Position numbers and translations under genes: made by a program. The notes beneath the pieces were generated by a model that saw only the letters and a program-made list of their open reading frames with translations, ran no database searches and had not been told where the DNA came from. A stretch of DNA of 57,068 nucleotides. Origin: Amoebophrya sp. AT5.2. Its lineage: Eukaryota; Sar; Dinophyceae; Syndiniales; Amoebophryaceae. Shown piece by piece: positions 1 to 10,781 of the stretch; position 1 is the stretch's first letter; the number at the start of each line of letters is the position of its first letter. The stretch is taken from assembly GCA_005223375.1 (NCBI GenBank), contig RXOD01003815.1, forward strand, positions 1 to 57,068, in the 5' to 3' direction.

Positions 1-744
1 CGCCATATCGGCGGCGATGCTGCCGCCGCAGTACTTTTTTTCGTAGGTCTGCGCGAGGTTGGCGCCGATGTTGTCGTCGTCCACCGACATCTCCTCGCAG
101 CTCGCCTTGCGGCACACCGTGTTGGAGACGACGCCGAACTCCCGCCGCAACTCCTCGGTCTCGGGACCCTGCACGGAGCAGAGACACGTGTTCCCCGCGT
201 CCGCGATGTACACCATCTCCGGCCACAGCCCGGTTTCGTAGCAGTACGTCGCGCACTTCTCCGGCGTGGTCGGGAAAGGCAGCGGCGGCGGCTTGTTCGG
301 GTTGTCCGGCTCCGGGACGAAGCGGGCCGCGTCGACGGTGATGGTGAGGTTCTCGGGCACCCTGTAACACCCGACGAACGTGTCGCAGATCTTCTTGTTG
401 CCCTCCTTCAAAGCAGGGACGGGGGGGATCTGGAGCTCGGAAAAAGGCTGGTGCCGATTACCGCTCTGCTGGCTCATGATCGTGTTGGTGTCAGGAGGGG
501 TCAAGTAGTCGTGCAAGTGCAGGCGGTCCTTGTACTTGGTAGTGGTACCCGCCAAATTTTGGTTCATGGACAGAAGCTTGTTTTGGTACTGGTTCTGGTG
601 ATGCACCTTGCTGCCCGTCTTCGTCTTCACGACGGAGAAGGCGGCAGCGAAGAGGGAACTCGTGGCTCCTGTAATACAACCGCTATGGAAAAGTAAAGCC
701 GCGCCCGCCGCTGCCACGGAGAGCAAGGGCGCGTGGCGAGGCAT
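1..744 (-). CDS. Secreted Cys-rich WSC-like protein (C-terminus outside window)
   Basis: An open frame of 248 codons runs from ATG at 744 to the window edge with no stop. It starts MPRHAPLLSVAAAGAALLFH, a short basic start followed by a hydrophobic stretch that looks like a signal peptide. A second hydrophobic stretch (SSLFAAAFSVV) follows and could be a membrane anchor instead. After a Gln/Asn/His-rich linker comes a Cys-rich block, with pieces such as ICDTFVGCYR, EKCATYCYETGL, NTCLCS and KYCGGS. This spacing resembles WSC carbohydrate-binding domains (GCY ... C ... C ... GL ... C.C). The role is probably at the cell surface or secreted. The family assignment is by eye, and other Cys-rich extracellular domains are possible. 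An upstream exon cannot be excluded. Confidence 0.6.
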   Translation of the reverse strand, partial: MPRHAPLLSVAAAGAALLFHSGCITGATSSLFAAAFSVVKTKTGSKVHHQNQYQNKLLSMNQNLAGTTTKYKDRLHLHDYLTPPDTNTIMSQQSGNRHQPFSELQIPPVPALKEGNKKICDTFVGCYRVPENLTITVDAARFVPEPDNPNKPPPLPFPTTPEKCATYCYETGLWPEMVYIADAGNTCLCSVQGPETEELRREFGVVSNTVCRKASCEEMSVDDDNIGANLAQTYEKKYCGGSIAADMA

Positions 745-1648
745 TTTTGCCGTGTCACCAGCTGCAGCTCTGGTTCTTGAGCCAGACAGCGCACTCGTGA
801 CCTTTTTGCTTTTACGATGTTGAGACCCCTTCATCGTCAGCAGTCCGGCTGCTCCGGGTCGGCTGCAAACTCTGGTGGATACTGATGTTGGTCGAACTGA
901 CCGTGATGGGCCACTGTCCTCGCAAGCAAGGACACGTAAAAAAAAACGACGAAACAAGGCCCACCCGACGAGTGATTTGAGTCTGACTCGAAGGGCAAGC
1001 AGCTTCCGCGTTGGAAAAAATAATGTTGTACAGCTTTGGTTTCTTGGAGTTTTGTTTCGCAGAAAAGAGTACAAGTGTGAGTCTGATCTTATGCGTGTGA
1101 AGCAGCTCCACGTAGAGCTGAAGCCATGTACTTTTGGTGTTTTGCAGATACTGTTGTTGTGACTACACAGGGCAGTCGGAAAAGAAAAGCGGCCGTGACC
1201 TCCGAAGCGGTAACGACCTCCGTCCCTGTATTATTTTTTAAATTAGTTTTATGTCGTTTTGCATTAAACATTTGAATTTTGATGAAAAGTACATTATCAT
1301 GATTGAAGAAGCAAAACTTGGGCGGAAATTAACGGAACCTGACCAACGACAAACCACGCGTGCGACGACGACGCCCACAATGGCACAACTTGAGTGGAGG
1401 TATCGCTCGCCCGTCGCCGAGCGCTGCGGAACTCAGCGTCCCTCACCAACGGGGGAAACTTGTTCTCCTCCTCTTCGCTTTCTGCTCTCATTGTGCAAAG
1501 AAACTGGGCCAGCGTCTTCCGACGCGCCCGCAACAAATTATCCAAACGTTTCACGACCACGACAAAAGGATTCTTTCATCATTGGTGCTCATCCTTCTAG
1601 TCGTGCTCGTGCAGGAGCACCAGCAACGGCTTGTCCTGTCTTTTATCT
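745..1648. other. Gap between genes, no supported gene
   Basis: Only short, mutually overlapping open frames on both strands with no recognisable domain. It probably holds the 5' region of the WSC-like gene and the 3' region of SFT2. I see no repeat or RNA gene. Confidence 0.5.
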
Positions 1649-2412
1649 TTAAAGGAAAATTCCGGCGAGGCAATTTCTTATGCAGCTTCTTGCGTACGGA
1701 ATATAGCTCAGAGTGTACCACGTCATCGCTGCGTATTGCAGGATCACGAGAACGATGATCAGAAGGCGCGTCCCCAACCTCTCTGCCTCCATCAAAATCG
1801 AGACCGATATGGTCGCCGAGAACAGCACGACGAGGGCGAGCACCGTCCACCGCCGTTTTTCATCCATCATCCGCCGGAGCTGCTGCGCGGGCCCCATGAG
1901 AAAGAAGGACCCGGAGAGCGCGACAAGGTTGCCGAGCGTGTACAGACGGGCAAAGCCGCCAGGATCTCGCTTGAAACGGTGCGAAGCGGCGAGCTGATTC
2001 GGGTTCAGATTCTACATTCGTTGGTTTGAATTTGATCAAAGCAATGGGAAAGCGGCTACAACGAGTACTCCGCATTCAAATTTATGGCAATTGCACGGCG
2101 CACCGACTTGTTAGACTCACTTACCACAGTACCTACAAAGAAAAGGATCAGTGGATACATATTGTAAAAAAAAGGTACGCTCATGATCGTCCCGATCGCG
2201 AAGCAGCATGCCCAGCCCGTGAAGCGCTGCCTGTAGCTGAGTCTTGGGCAGCAGTTGTCGAGCGAGAGGTCGTTCTCGTCGGGGTTTTCCCCGTTCAGCA
2301 GTTCGCGAGCCGACGAAACGGCGGAGCTCGCGCTGCTCCGAATGTCCAGAGTAACGTCTTGCATCGTTCGCGGCAGAACGGAGGCAGACGAGGAAGTGGT
2401 GTCTTCAGCCAT
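1649..2412 (-). CDS. SFT2: SFT2-type Golgi/endosome vesicle transport protein
   Basis: SFT2/Got1-like proteins are small four-helix Golgi membrane proteins that assist vesicle fusion. There are two exons: 2125-2412 and 1649-1993, joined by a GTAAGTGAG...AATCAG intron, phase 0, giving 210 residues. Exon 1 has a polar Ser-rich head, then the family signature LSYRQRFTGWACCFAIG and a helix. Exon 2 supplies LYTLGNLVALSGSFFLMGP, the QQLRRMMDEKRR loop, two more hydrophobic helices and the closing WYTLSYIPYAR. All of these are hallmark positions of the family, and the length is normal. A start 18 nt further upstream (2430) is equally open, and I prefer MAEDTT at 2412. The gene sits alone between unrelated neighbours. 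Confidence 0.9.
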
Positions 2413-3237
2413 CCGGAAGTAAGGAATCATTGACGACGAGAGCCTCGAAAGCAGCTACGGAGCCTAATCGGAAATACAATCACCGCAGCTCGGGCTTCCA
2501 TCTGCCCGGATTCTAATCCGCATGCTGTCGCCCGTTTCTGCCCAGCAAGGAGCCGAACCAGTCCCACTGAAAGCTGAAAAGTAAAAAAAATAGATGATAG
2601 TGCAACTCCACATCCATCTCAAATCCGAAAATCCGACTGCTATGATGTATTGATCATTCCATGTACTTATTTGTCGTTCATAGCATTAGCAGCATTTCGA
2701 CGCGTTCGGTCATGCTCGCCCCTTTAGCATCTCTTCCGCTGCGCACACAACTTTCGCGTAGAAAGATTGGTATCTATTTACTGAACCTCCCATCTGCGCA
2801 GCCTCCTGCGCATACGCCGCTGCAGCGGCCACACTGCCAATAAAAGAGGTTGCGCAATCGTTCTTCGTGCGAGTTCATGGCCATGGCGCGTTTTGGATTT
2901 TGCGCTTTGTAGATTGCATTTTTTCGTCGATCTATCCTCTCGGAGCACATGGTCGTCGTCGTGCATTTCGAAAGCGCGTGGCATTGCGCAGGGGTAGGTA
3001 AAGTAGGGCCTCCGCGCTCCTTCTATCGATATGTTCATTTTGTTGCTTGACAAAAACGTTGCGATAAATTCTGAGCCGAGAGCGCCAGAACTGGAAAATA
3101 ATCGAGCATGCAACTACAAATGCATCAAGTATTAATGGCCACAACTACATTTGTCGCAGAACATGCTCCTGGCTCCACCGCCCGCCGCTGATAAAATGCG
3201 GGAGCAGAACAAAATGAAACTCATCAAGGACCACGCT
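2413..3237. other. Gap between genes, no supported gene
   Basis: Only short overlapping frames without recognisable motifs. It presumably holds the SFT2 5' region and the 3' end of the transporter gene. Confidence 0.5.
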
Positions 3238-5381
3238 TCATTTGCTGTCTTGTTGCCGTCTCCTCCCCCCACCGCCGCTGTCAATCGGCCCCCGAAGCAG
3301 ATCATCTTCATCCGGCCCGAGCAGTTCATGATCATGAGCATGATCAGCATCGTTGTACTTGTCGTCCTCGTCTAGTTCTGCCGCAATGCCCGCAATCGTC
3401 CTCCCAGCGAGAGAGTTCTTGATGTCCATGTACTTGCCGCGCGGGTCTCGAGGGGTTATTCTGCTGCGCGCAGTCTCAATCAAAGCTCCGATAGGATTGA
3501 CCATGTTCTTGACAATCTGATCCTTTTCAGGTGAACCACCTGGATCAGCGCCCGGTTCCTGCTGCACGCGGATTTCTTTCCCGACCTGGCTATTCAGCCA
3601 CACCCCGAAGCAGATGGTGAAGAAGCCGACCACTTGAAGCATAGTGCAACTGTTGCCGAAAAGAATCACACTCGAGAAAATGATCGCGAAATTCTTCAAG
3701 TTCCCAATTGCCATGGCGGTCAACGCGCCGAGACGAGCGACCATAAGGAAGGCGGAAAGGTTGAAAACCGCAGCGATCACACCAGTGAAAATGATCATGC
3801 CGAAAATGCCGGAGGCGCTGGTGCCGGCGAGGTAACTTGGTGACGATGCAGCTGCAGAGGATGTCTCGCTGGCCAAGGATGCAGGATCAGCTGCAGAAGC
3901 AGAGCCAGGTACGCCGTTACTGAGATTCTGCTTTTCGTGGAAAAAAATAATTCGCCATGGAGCAGAGCCCTCGAACAGGATGCCGGCGAAGAGGTAGAAC
4001 AGCATGCTCCAAGGGCTCGAATAGTACCTGTAGAGGGGGTTGTAGATGTCCATGTTCGTAGTGTCAGGATGTGACTATGGGACTTGTCATTGATTCTTGG
4101 ATGTTCATGTTTGTTGCATCAAAAGTCCACAAAACAACATGTGCACGTCTCGTAGGTATCTATAGGGACGTATAAGTTAGTACAGCAGCGTGATCGAACT
4201 CATGGGCTCCGTTAGGTCGCACAAGACCTTCGCTTGCACCAAGACTCGCAGGGCCCGGAAAACCGCGCTCCCGATCGAGATGATAATACCTGTGCGCAGC
4301 AGTATTTTTCGTCGTGAAACAAGCTGCAACTGCATATTTTGCGATTTAAAATAATGATCGGTATGATCGGGGGTGGACAGCAGGACGACCAGGATGAGCC
4401 CGAGCCCGCCTGAACAACAAACATAGGCTCAGTCCAAAAAAGCAACGAACTGTAACTTTTTTTTTGTTGATTTTATACCAACGACGTGAAAGTTCATTTC
4501 TCCGATGCCGCACAGTACACCGCCGCCACACACTGGTATCATCGCCAAGTAGCTCCAGGAGTTGTACCTCGTGCCGCCCAGGGTAACCATCACGATCAAG
4601 GTCCAGAAGGGCGTAGTGTTTTGGATCATCTCGTGGAAGGAGGGGTAGAGAAACACCAGCGCCGCATTTCCACACGCAATGGACAACGAGCCGAAGATGG
4701 TGAAGGGAAGAATCTTGGTGACCTGGCACAATTATATCGCAGAGGGGTGGTGGTGTAGAGTAGTGGTTGTGACGCAGGGAGTAGGTTGTGTTTCGTGATT
4801 CAGCGAAACAAAGGCTCGACGTAAACATCAAAGAGCAGAAGTAGTACGGGTACTACCTGCTCCCACACCTGCAGCTTGTGCGTTCTCCGCATCCACGGCT
4901 TTTCTCCGCTCGTTACGAAGGCGGCCAGTGCGTAGGAGAACAAGGAGTGGATCATCGTCACGAAGAAAGGGTATTTGAACCCCTCGTACACGTAGATCCA
5001 CTTCGTCGAATTTATCAGCGTCACCGAGGAAGCAAAAGAGACCACTACCACCAAGGCGGCTTCGATCTGCTGGCAGCTGGATTTGATGGTGGTCTGACGT
5101 GCGGGCGAGGTTTGGGCAGGGCCAGAAGAAGGGGATCCTGGCGTTGATACTGACAGCGCAGATGTAGAGGGCGAGGGCGACTTGGCGCCAAGGACATGAG
5201 GAGATCCTCCTCCGGCGCCTCCACCCCTGCCATTCTGGGTGGTCCCACCTCCCATGAGCTTCCTCCACCAGTGAGGACTGGTGGGGGACGAAAAGTCCTC
5301 TGGGTTCTTTTGCCCTAGTAAAGGACCAGCGAGAGAGAGAGTGAGCGAATCTTCGAAATCGCCATCGCCTGCGGTCGTCAC
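3238..5381 (-). CDS. SLC35/TPT-family sugar-phosphate or nucleotide-sugar transporter
   Basis: Drug/metabolite-superfamily antiporter, expected in Golgi, ER or plastid-type membranes; the substrate cannot be read from sequence. Four exons join in frame: 4857-5381, 4479-4722, 4184-4289 and 3238-4027 (1665 nt, 554 residues). Introns are GTAGTA..CCAG, GTATAA..ACAG and GTACTA..ACAG. After a low-complexity cytosolic head of about 90 residues come paired helices. Typical TPT elements are NSTKWIYVYEGFKYPFFVT in helix 1-2, the NTTPFWTLIVMVTLGG stretch, FRALRVLVQAKVL, and the late KNFAIIFSSVILFGN helix followed by a hydrophobic helix ending GVWLNSQ. The acidic/His-rich C-tail is long for the family and poorly conserved in kind. 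A linker rich in Ala/Ser interrupts the region before helix 8. Regulation is not visible. Confidence 0.85.
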
Positions 5382-6557
5382 CAGTAGATCACGTGCGGCA
5401 ATTAAATCTTCATCGCTGAAGGTTCGTGGGCAGCGTTTGTTCGCGGTGCAGCGCCCGTTTCAAATTTGTTTCGTCGACGCCCACCTCTGTCGCAGTCGAA
5501 GTGTTTAGTGCTCCACCCACACGCGCAGACCGTGTTATGCGCCTGCGCACAAGGCACGTCCGCTACACGATAAAGGATTCCTGCTCAATCTTTTTGCTAT
5601 TTGTGCCGTCTTGCTCGTACAACAAGTATTCTTACTTTCATATCAAGAAGCACAAAGAAAACATGGAAGATGTCCTACCATTAGAATCATGTCGTGTCCA
5701 TGCCCTACCGTTAGAGTCGTGACTTGCGATAGATACGCATGGAAAAAGCAAAAGGCAAAGGGGTCCTCCGGGTCTGGTGATGGAGAGGATCTAGGGGCTC
5801 AGGTAGGGACTTTGTGAACTAGACGAAGACGAACCGAGGTAACGCAGTCGTAGAATCAACGAGCGACGACGCATGTCGAAGAAGAGGAAGATATGACGAC
5901 ACAAGATCGGAGAGTGACTGTGACGGGGTTGAGCGTTGGCATGAACGAATAGGAACAGGTGGACATCAGATTTAAGAAGACGGGGCTTAACGAAGAAAAC
6001 GAGGGTCGAAAGTTGTCCATTAAAGTAATTCAGTCTTGTCCAGCACTTTGAAATGGAAGCCTGCTCTGAAGAATCTGAGTGCGTACGGTACCGCATGTAC
6101 AACGAGTAGTCAAGGTCGGCTTCCGCTAAAATATTTTTCATTTTCATTTTTGACTCAAAAATGCGGAAGCTAGCGGAGTCAACATCACTTCACTATTGCC
6201 AGACCGGCGGACGCGGACATGCACGCGCGCACGCATTGGCCCATGTCGTCATTACTCTGAGTCTTTGCTATACTGGTATCACGATTGTTCCACTAGAAGT
6301 CCTAGCTCTAGCACGTACAACATTATATGCACATGTAGCTTTAGTTTACTGGATGCTGTCGCTGTTCCACTGCGACTTCCTCGCTGGTTGGACGTACCTA
6401 ATTCCATCTTAGTACACATATAATTTATCCAAATTTATTTTTCGTAGTAAAAGTAATGGATGACTGTCATGTCAGACAGCAGTCGTCGTGAGGCTGATAA
6501 TTTCTACGAGTTCATTTTTGGTGAAAGAATTGTACAATGAGTTTACTGCCTCGAAGT
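5382..6557. other. Gap between genes, no supported gene
   Basis: About 1.2 kb with only short overlapping frames. A short direct repeat (CCTACC-TTAGA type) lies at about 5675-5715. Nothing else is recognised. Confidence 0.45.
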
Positions 6558-9473
6558 TCACATCGGGCCAAAATCTTCTGCTCCTGCACCGAACCGGGGC
6601 GACCGGTTTCGATGGCTCAGCAGATCCGCCACAAGGCCACCGGGACGCGGCGTGCCCTTATTCTTCGTTCTCAGGAACGGGTGCTGCACCATCCAAGATG
6701 CGAGCGAATCCAGCGGATTTGGAGAACTATCGACGTTGACCGGCCGCCTCGTGATGCTATTTCTGGAGCCAACCGATACCGACGCTCGTGAGGCTGGCGA
6801 ACGTGGCGTAGTAGTAGTTGCGGTCGACGCTTTTCGTAGCCGCCGTTCTTGTTTCATGTCGACGGAGTGCTCCAACCTTGCGCTGGGGGCTATTTGTATT
6901 TCTGGAGCTTCCAGTGGCAGCGTTAGAGGCCTCGTTTGTTTACAGCCTGGTGGCTCGACCGTCGGAGGTGCCGTGCTGCTGCTGTTTTTGTGCTTGAACT
7001 GCTGGTCCTGCTGTTGAGGGGCCGCGCCGTCATCTGCCGGGACCCAGTCACGGAGGTAGTCGCCTTTTCGTGCAAATGTTGAACTCGAAGTGGATGGCGG
7101 GAAGTCCGTCGTGCTCGTGAGTAACGTCGGCTGCAGAACTTCCGTTGCCGACGCCAACGACCTCGATCGAGTTGCCGGCTGGTGCAAGCCAAAAGACTTC
7201 GTCCTGCCCGACGCGAACGGCACAAATCTTCTCCCTGTAGTGCGCCCTCGTGCAGACGACATAGCGAGAGGACTTTTCATGTTGCCGCCCGCGCCCTCGT
7301 CGTCGACAAAGCACATGCGCTTAGTACCTTGATCCTTTACTTTCTCTGTTCCGGAGCCAGGGGACGGGGGTAGTAGAGCGACCGCCTCACGTTTGCCGTT
7401 TCTTCTTCTAGCCCTCGAGCGGTCAACCACCTGCTGAGACACCCCTTCCTGATCCAAAATGAAGTCCGAGTGAAGTGCCTCGCTTGGCGTCGCTCGGAAT
7501 CTGGGGTCAAGCGAGAGACAGGCGCTCAGAAATTTGGTAAATCGGGCGTCGTTGCTGCGGACCGCTACCGCAAGGTCTCGCGTGCCAGGTTTTCGGCTCC
7601 GCTTGCTGGATGTTGAACTCGGGGTGCCAGAGCCTGTTGACGATCCTGTAGTACAGCCTGCCTCGCGCGGGACATAGCAGATCATTCGCCCACCCCCCGA
7701 CGCGGCCCCGTTATTTCCCCGGCGGAAGCACGCCTGAAAAAAGAGCTTTCTCCTCGGACTTTTTTCGGCCATCTCCTGGAGGCCGGCGTTCTTTTCGCAG
7801 CCGAAAACCTCGAGGATGCATCCCATCTGCTCGAGCTCGTTCGCGCCGGGAAAAAGCACGCTGCCCGTGTACAGCTCTGCCAGGATGCAGCCGACGGACC
7901 ACATGTCGATTTTGCCGTCGTACTTTAGGTTAAGAATCACCTCCGGAGCGCGGTAGTACCGAGACTGGATGTAGGTAAAACGCGGGGTGTGGAAACGTGG
8001 TCGGAGGAAGTCTTTATCGAGTCCGGGACGACGGCTGGAATCTTGCTCGTGCGGATGTTGATTCAGAACTTGATGTCCGACGTGTTCATCAACTTGCCCT
8101 TCTCCTCCCTTCTCCTCCGCTTCCTCAAAGCAGCTGGATCCGAAGTCGACGATCTTCACCAGCGACTTCTCGCGGCTGACCAGAACCACGTTTTCCGGCT
8201 TCAGATCGCAGTGAATGATGCCACACTGGCGCAGAAAGGCCAGTCCGTGCAGCAGCTGGGTTCCGAACCTGCGGATCAGGGAGAGGGAGACGCCCTGGAA
8301 ACGGTTCTTCTTTGCGAATTCGTACAGGTTGAAGTCGGAAAGAAGCTCGAAAACCAGGCACAGATGGCCGCGGAAATGGAAGTGCGAGAAAAGACGCACG
8401 ATCGGGGGCGGGGGCGGTGGTGCTGAGGATTCTTGATCTTCATGAAGATGGTGCGTCTGCTTGCCGGCCATTCTGTTCAGGTACTGGAGGATCTTAGCCT
8501 CGACTAAGCCCTGCTGCCGCAGCCGCTCCTCCCTGCGAATTATCTTCACCGCCACTTCTTGTCCTTGTCCTTGTCCTTCCCCCCGCCCTGTCAGCGTCAG
8601 CTGCGCCCTGCTTGTCACCGGCGTTCGCAAGCTCGATCCGGTTGATCCGACGTGATGATCCCTACATTTCAGCACCTGTCCAAATGAGCCCTTCCCGAGA
8701 TTCTGGACAACTTCGTATCGATAGCCGATGTGATCACCGACAAAGTGCTGGAAGTCTGCTTCCCCTGCAGAACCGCATCCGGAAGCTGGTTCGAGACCAC
8801 CGCCAGATTCGGCAACGAGAACTCGTGCTACGTTTGCGATTCGCAGTTTCTTCCTCCATGCTGCGTTCTGTCCGTGGTACCATACAGAAGGGTAGCTGCG
8901 AACCTCGTCTCGCTCAAAGTCGGTCAACTGCGCGCGCAAGCCAGAGTCTCTGACGAAGTCCGTCGCATTCCGCGGATGAATATTTGCGGCCCTCGCGGAC
9001 GACGTCTGAACACATGCAGAGGGAGGTTCGCTGTCGCGACTGTCGAGTCGTGCGGATTCTGACAGCGGCTTCTCGTCCTTGCTGGCGGCCCGAGCGGACC
9101 GAAAAGGTAATGGCACACCGCGGACCTGCGAATTCAACCCATTTCCGGAGTTTCGTAAGTCGGCGTTTCCGGAGTTTCGTACGTCTGCGCTTTTCAAATC
9201 CAATCTGGGCAAGCGCGTGGCCATCTTTATTGCCTTGTCGCTGTAACAGTCACTGTCTTCATGGTCTTTTAGTAGACTAAGAAGAAAACCTGCTAAACCG
9301 TTGTTCCGTCGAAAGAATGGATGCAAGTGCTGGTGCTGCCAACCAAACAGGAGATGAAATAAATTAGTAGTGAAAGAGGTACTATCTAGGGCTAGGCCTA
9401 GGGCTAGGCCTAGGGGCAGAACTAGTACTAGAATAGAGCACGACGTACAGCTCGTTGATGTCTTTTCGTCCAT
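6558..9473 (-). CDS. DYRK-family dual-specificity protein kinase
   Basis: Single-exon frame of 971 codons; ATG at 9473 gives a hydrophobic leader that looks non-coding, so the Met at 9224 (MATRLPRLDL) may be the true start. Numbering from 9473: DYRK-homology box ending GYRYEVVQNLGKGSFGQV (249-267) with glycine loop 260-265, catalytic Lys310 (EVAVK), helix-C Glu325, catalytic loop HCDLKPEN with Asp423, DFG at 443-445, activation segment FTYIQSRYYRAPE (499-511), then IDMWSVGCILAELYTG. These are DYRK/YAK hallmarks. The usual YxY autophosphorylation pair reads F-T-Y, so only the second Tyr (501) is present. Inserts of about 35 residues before Lys310 and about 45 residues in the activation segment (451-494) are unusual. 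The C-tail is long, basic and Ser-rich. Likely a cytoplasmic or nuclear growth/differentiation kinase. Confidence 0.9.
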   Translation of the reverse strand: MDEKTSTSCTSCSILVLVLPLGLALGLALDSTSFTTNLFHLLFGWQHQHLHPFFRRNNGLAGFLLSLLKDHEDSDCYSDKAIKMATRLPRLDLKSADVRNSGNADLRNSGNGLNSQVRGVPLPFRSARAASKDEKPLSESARLDSRDSEPPSACVQTSSARAANIHPRNATDFVRDSGLRAQLTDFERDEVRSYPSVWYHGQNAAWRKKLRIANVARVLVAESGGGLEPASGCGSAGEADFQHFVGDHIGYRYEVVQNLGKGSFGQVLKCRDHHVGSTGSSLRTPVTSRAQLTLTGRGEGQGQGQEVAVKIIRREERLRQQGLVEAKILQYLNRMAGKQTHHLHEDQESSAPPPPPPIVRLFSHFHFRGHLCLVFELLSDFNLYEFAKKNRFQGVSLSLIRRFGTQLLHGLAFLRQCGIIHCDLKPENVVLVSREKSLVKIVDFGSSCFEEAEEKGGEGQVDEHVGHQVLNQHPHEQDSSRRPGLDKDFLRPRFHTPRFTYIQSRYYRAPEVILNLKYDGKIDMWSVGCILAELYTGSVLFPGANELEQMGCILEVFGCEKNAGLQEMAEKSPRRKLFFQACFRRGNNGAASGGGRMICYVPREAGCTTGSSTGSGTPSSTSSKRSRKPGTRDLAVAVRSNDARFTKFLSACLSLDPRFRATPSEALHSDFILDQEGVSQQVVDRSRARRRNGKREAVALLPPSPGSGTEKVKDQGTKRMCFVDDEGAGGNMKSPLAMSSARGRTTGRRFVPFASGRTKSFGLHQPATRSRSLASATEVLQPTLLTSTTDFPPSTSSSTFARKGDYLRDWVPADDGAAPQQQDQQFKHKNSSSTAPPTVEPPGCKQTRPLTLPLEAPEIQIAPSARLEHSVDMKQERRLRKASTATTTTPRSPASRASVSVGSRNSITRRPVNVDSSPNPLDSLASWMVQHPFLRTKNKGTPRPGGLVADLLSHRNRSPRFGAGAEDFGPM
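9386..9415. repeat. Tandem 12-mer CTAGGGCTAGGC-type repeat
   Basis: About two and a half copies of a CTAGGGCTAGGC unit lie near the predicted start of the kinase frame. Because this stretch translates as LPLGLALGLALD, it is one reason to doubt the upstream start at 9473. Confidence 0.6.
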
Positions 9474-10781
9474 CCCACTTCAAACGCGGTCTTTTCGTAT
9501 CTGAAGGAGCTAGAGGTAGAGCTAGAATTTGAAGTTCACTTTCACAGGAAGGGCACATAATCTAAATCTATCTAAAATTGTCAGAGGTTGTATGGCTGTC
9601 ACTACAACCTCGCTCTCCTTCCCCACCTGGTGTACAACAGTGTAGAAGATTGCTTTCTGAAGGCTCGCCTGAGACGTAGACGCAACTCGTTTTCCCTCCA
9701 CATTACAAGCGGAAGCTCACTCTTACCCAAAAGATCTTTCCGAAGGCGCGCCTGCTTTCTGAATCTTTCGTTCTCGTTGGACGAGACGGGTGCTAGCACG
9801 GCTCAGCTTCGCAGTCCAGTGCAGGTGAAGGCGCAATTCTCCTGCATGTCCCTTTGACACGACTCGACTCGTCGCGTGCTGTTCATTCATTGGATCCGAA
9901 CTTTTGCGGAATCGCGATACTCTTAGGAGGTTCGGAATCACGTTCACAAAACTAGGAGCCCTCTAAAAAAAGCACGGCTATGGCTAAAATAGAAGCAGGA
10001 CGACAATGCCAGTGATGGTCGTAAAAGGACAGTCAAGAAGTTTGGAAATTATTGTACCTGTAGCGGTAGCAGTAGCGGTAGCTGTAAATAGTGCCGCTGA
10101 ATAGCTGACAGCAAGTGGATATTACGCAATCGAACTCGACGAAGATAACAATCGGATAAAGGAAAACTTTAGGTAAAGTTGATATTGACAGGTGAAGGAA
10201 TTGGAATACAACGTACATACTCGCAATAAATGAAAAGCAAGTCGAAAAATGGTGCGAGAAGAACAACTACTTTCTTACAATAAATCTGAATCCAGCTGCT
10301 CCACCGGCACCGGCGCCTGACGGACAGTGAAGCTGAAGAGCGTGTGTCGGTTTACTTTCTGACAACGAATCAACCTGAAGCGGATTATACAGAATTTTGA
10401 TTCCCTGTATCTTTCAAGGACTAGGAATGAATATGAAACAAACCGTCCCGAAAATTAACCCGCCACAGAAACACGATGGTTACCAATGCTTCCTCCACTT
10501 CTGCCTGGGCACGTACCATAAACAGCTTCTTCTCCTGGTCCTGTTCCTATGAACCTCCGGGCATTCGTTTCAATGAATGAGATATCTCTACTTCATCATC
10601 TACGCAGCATCATTCATGATCAAGAGCAGTTGTAGGCACCCCAGGAAGAGCAATGATTATTGTAGAAGTGAGCGAGTTTCTGAATCCGATGGAACATCTG
10701 AAAAAAATGCACTATCAGCAGCGAAAGTGCTGCACATTGTTGAGCGAAGTTCTATACTTTGCCTGTTCAGTTCGTCCGTCT
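9474..10781. other. Gap between genes, no supported gene
   Basis: About 1.3 kb without a convincing gene on either strand. It contains a short GTAGCGGTAGC-type simple repeat near 10060-10085. Confidence 0.45.

Noticed and set aside
9386..9415. Telomere-like CTAGGGCTAGG repeat
   Set aside because: Too short, wrong unit length (12), and internal to a gene array; no subtelomeric features.
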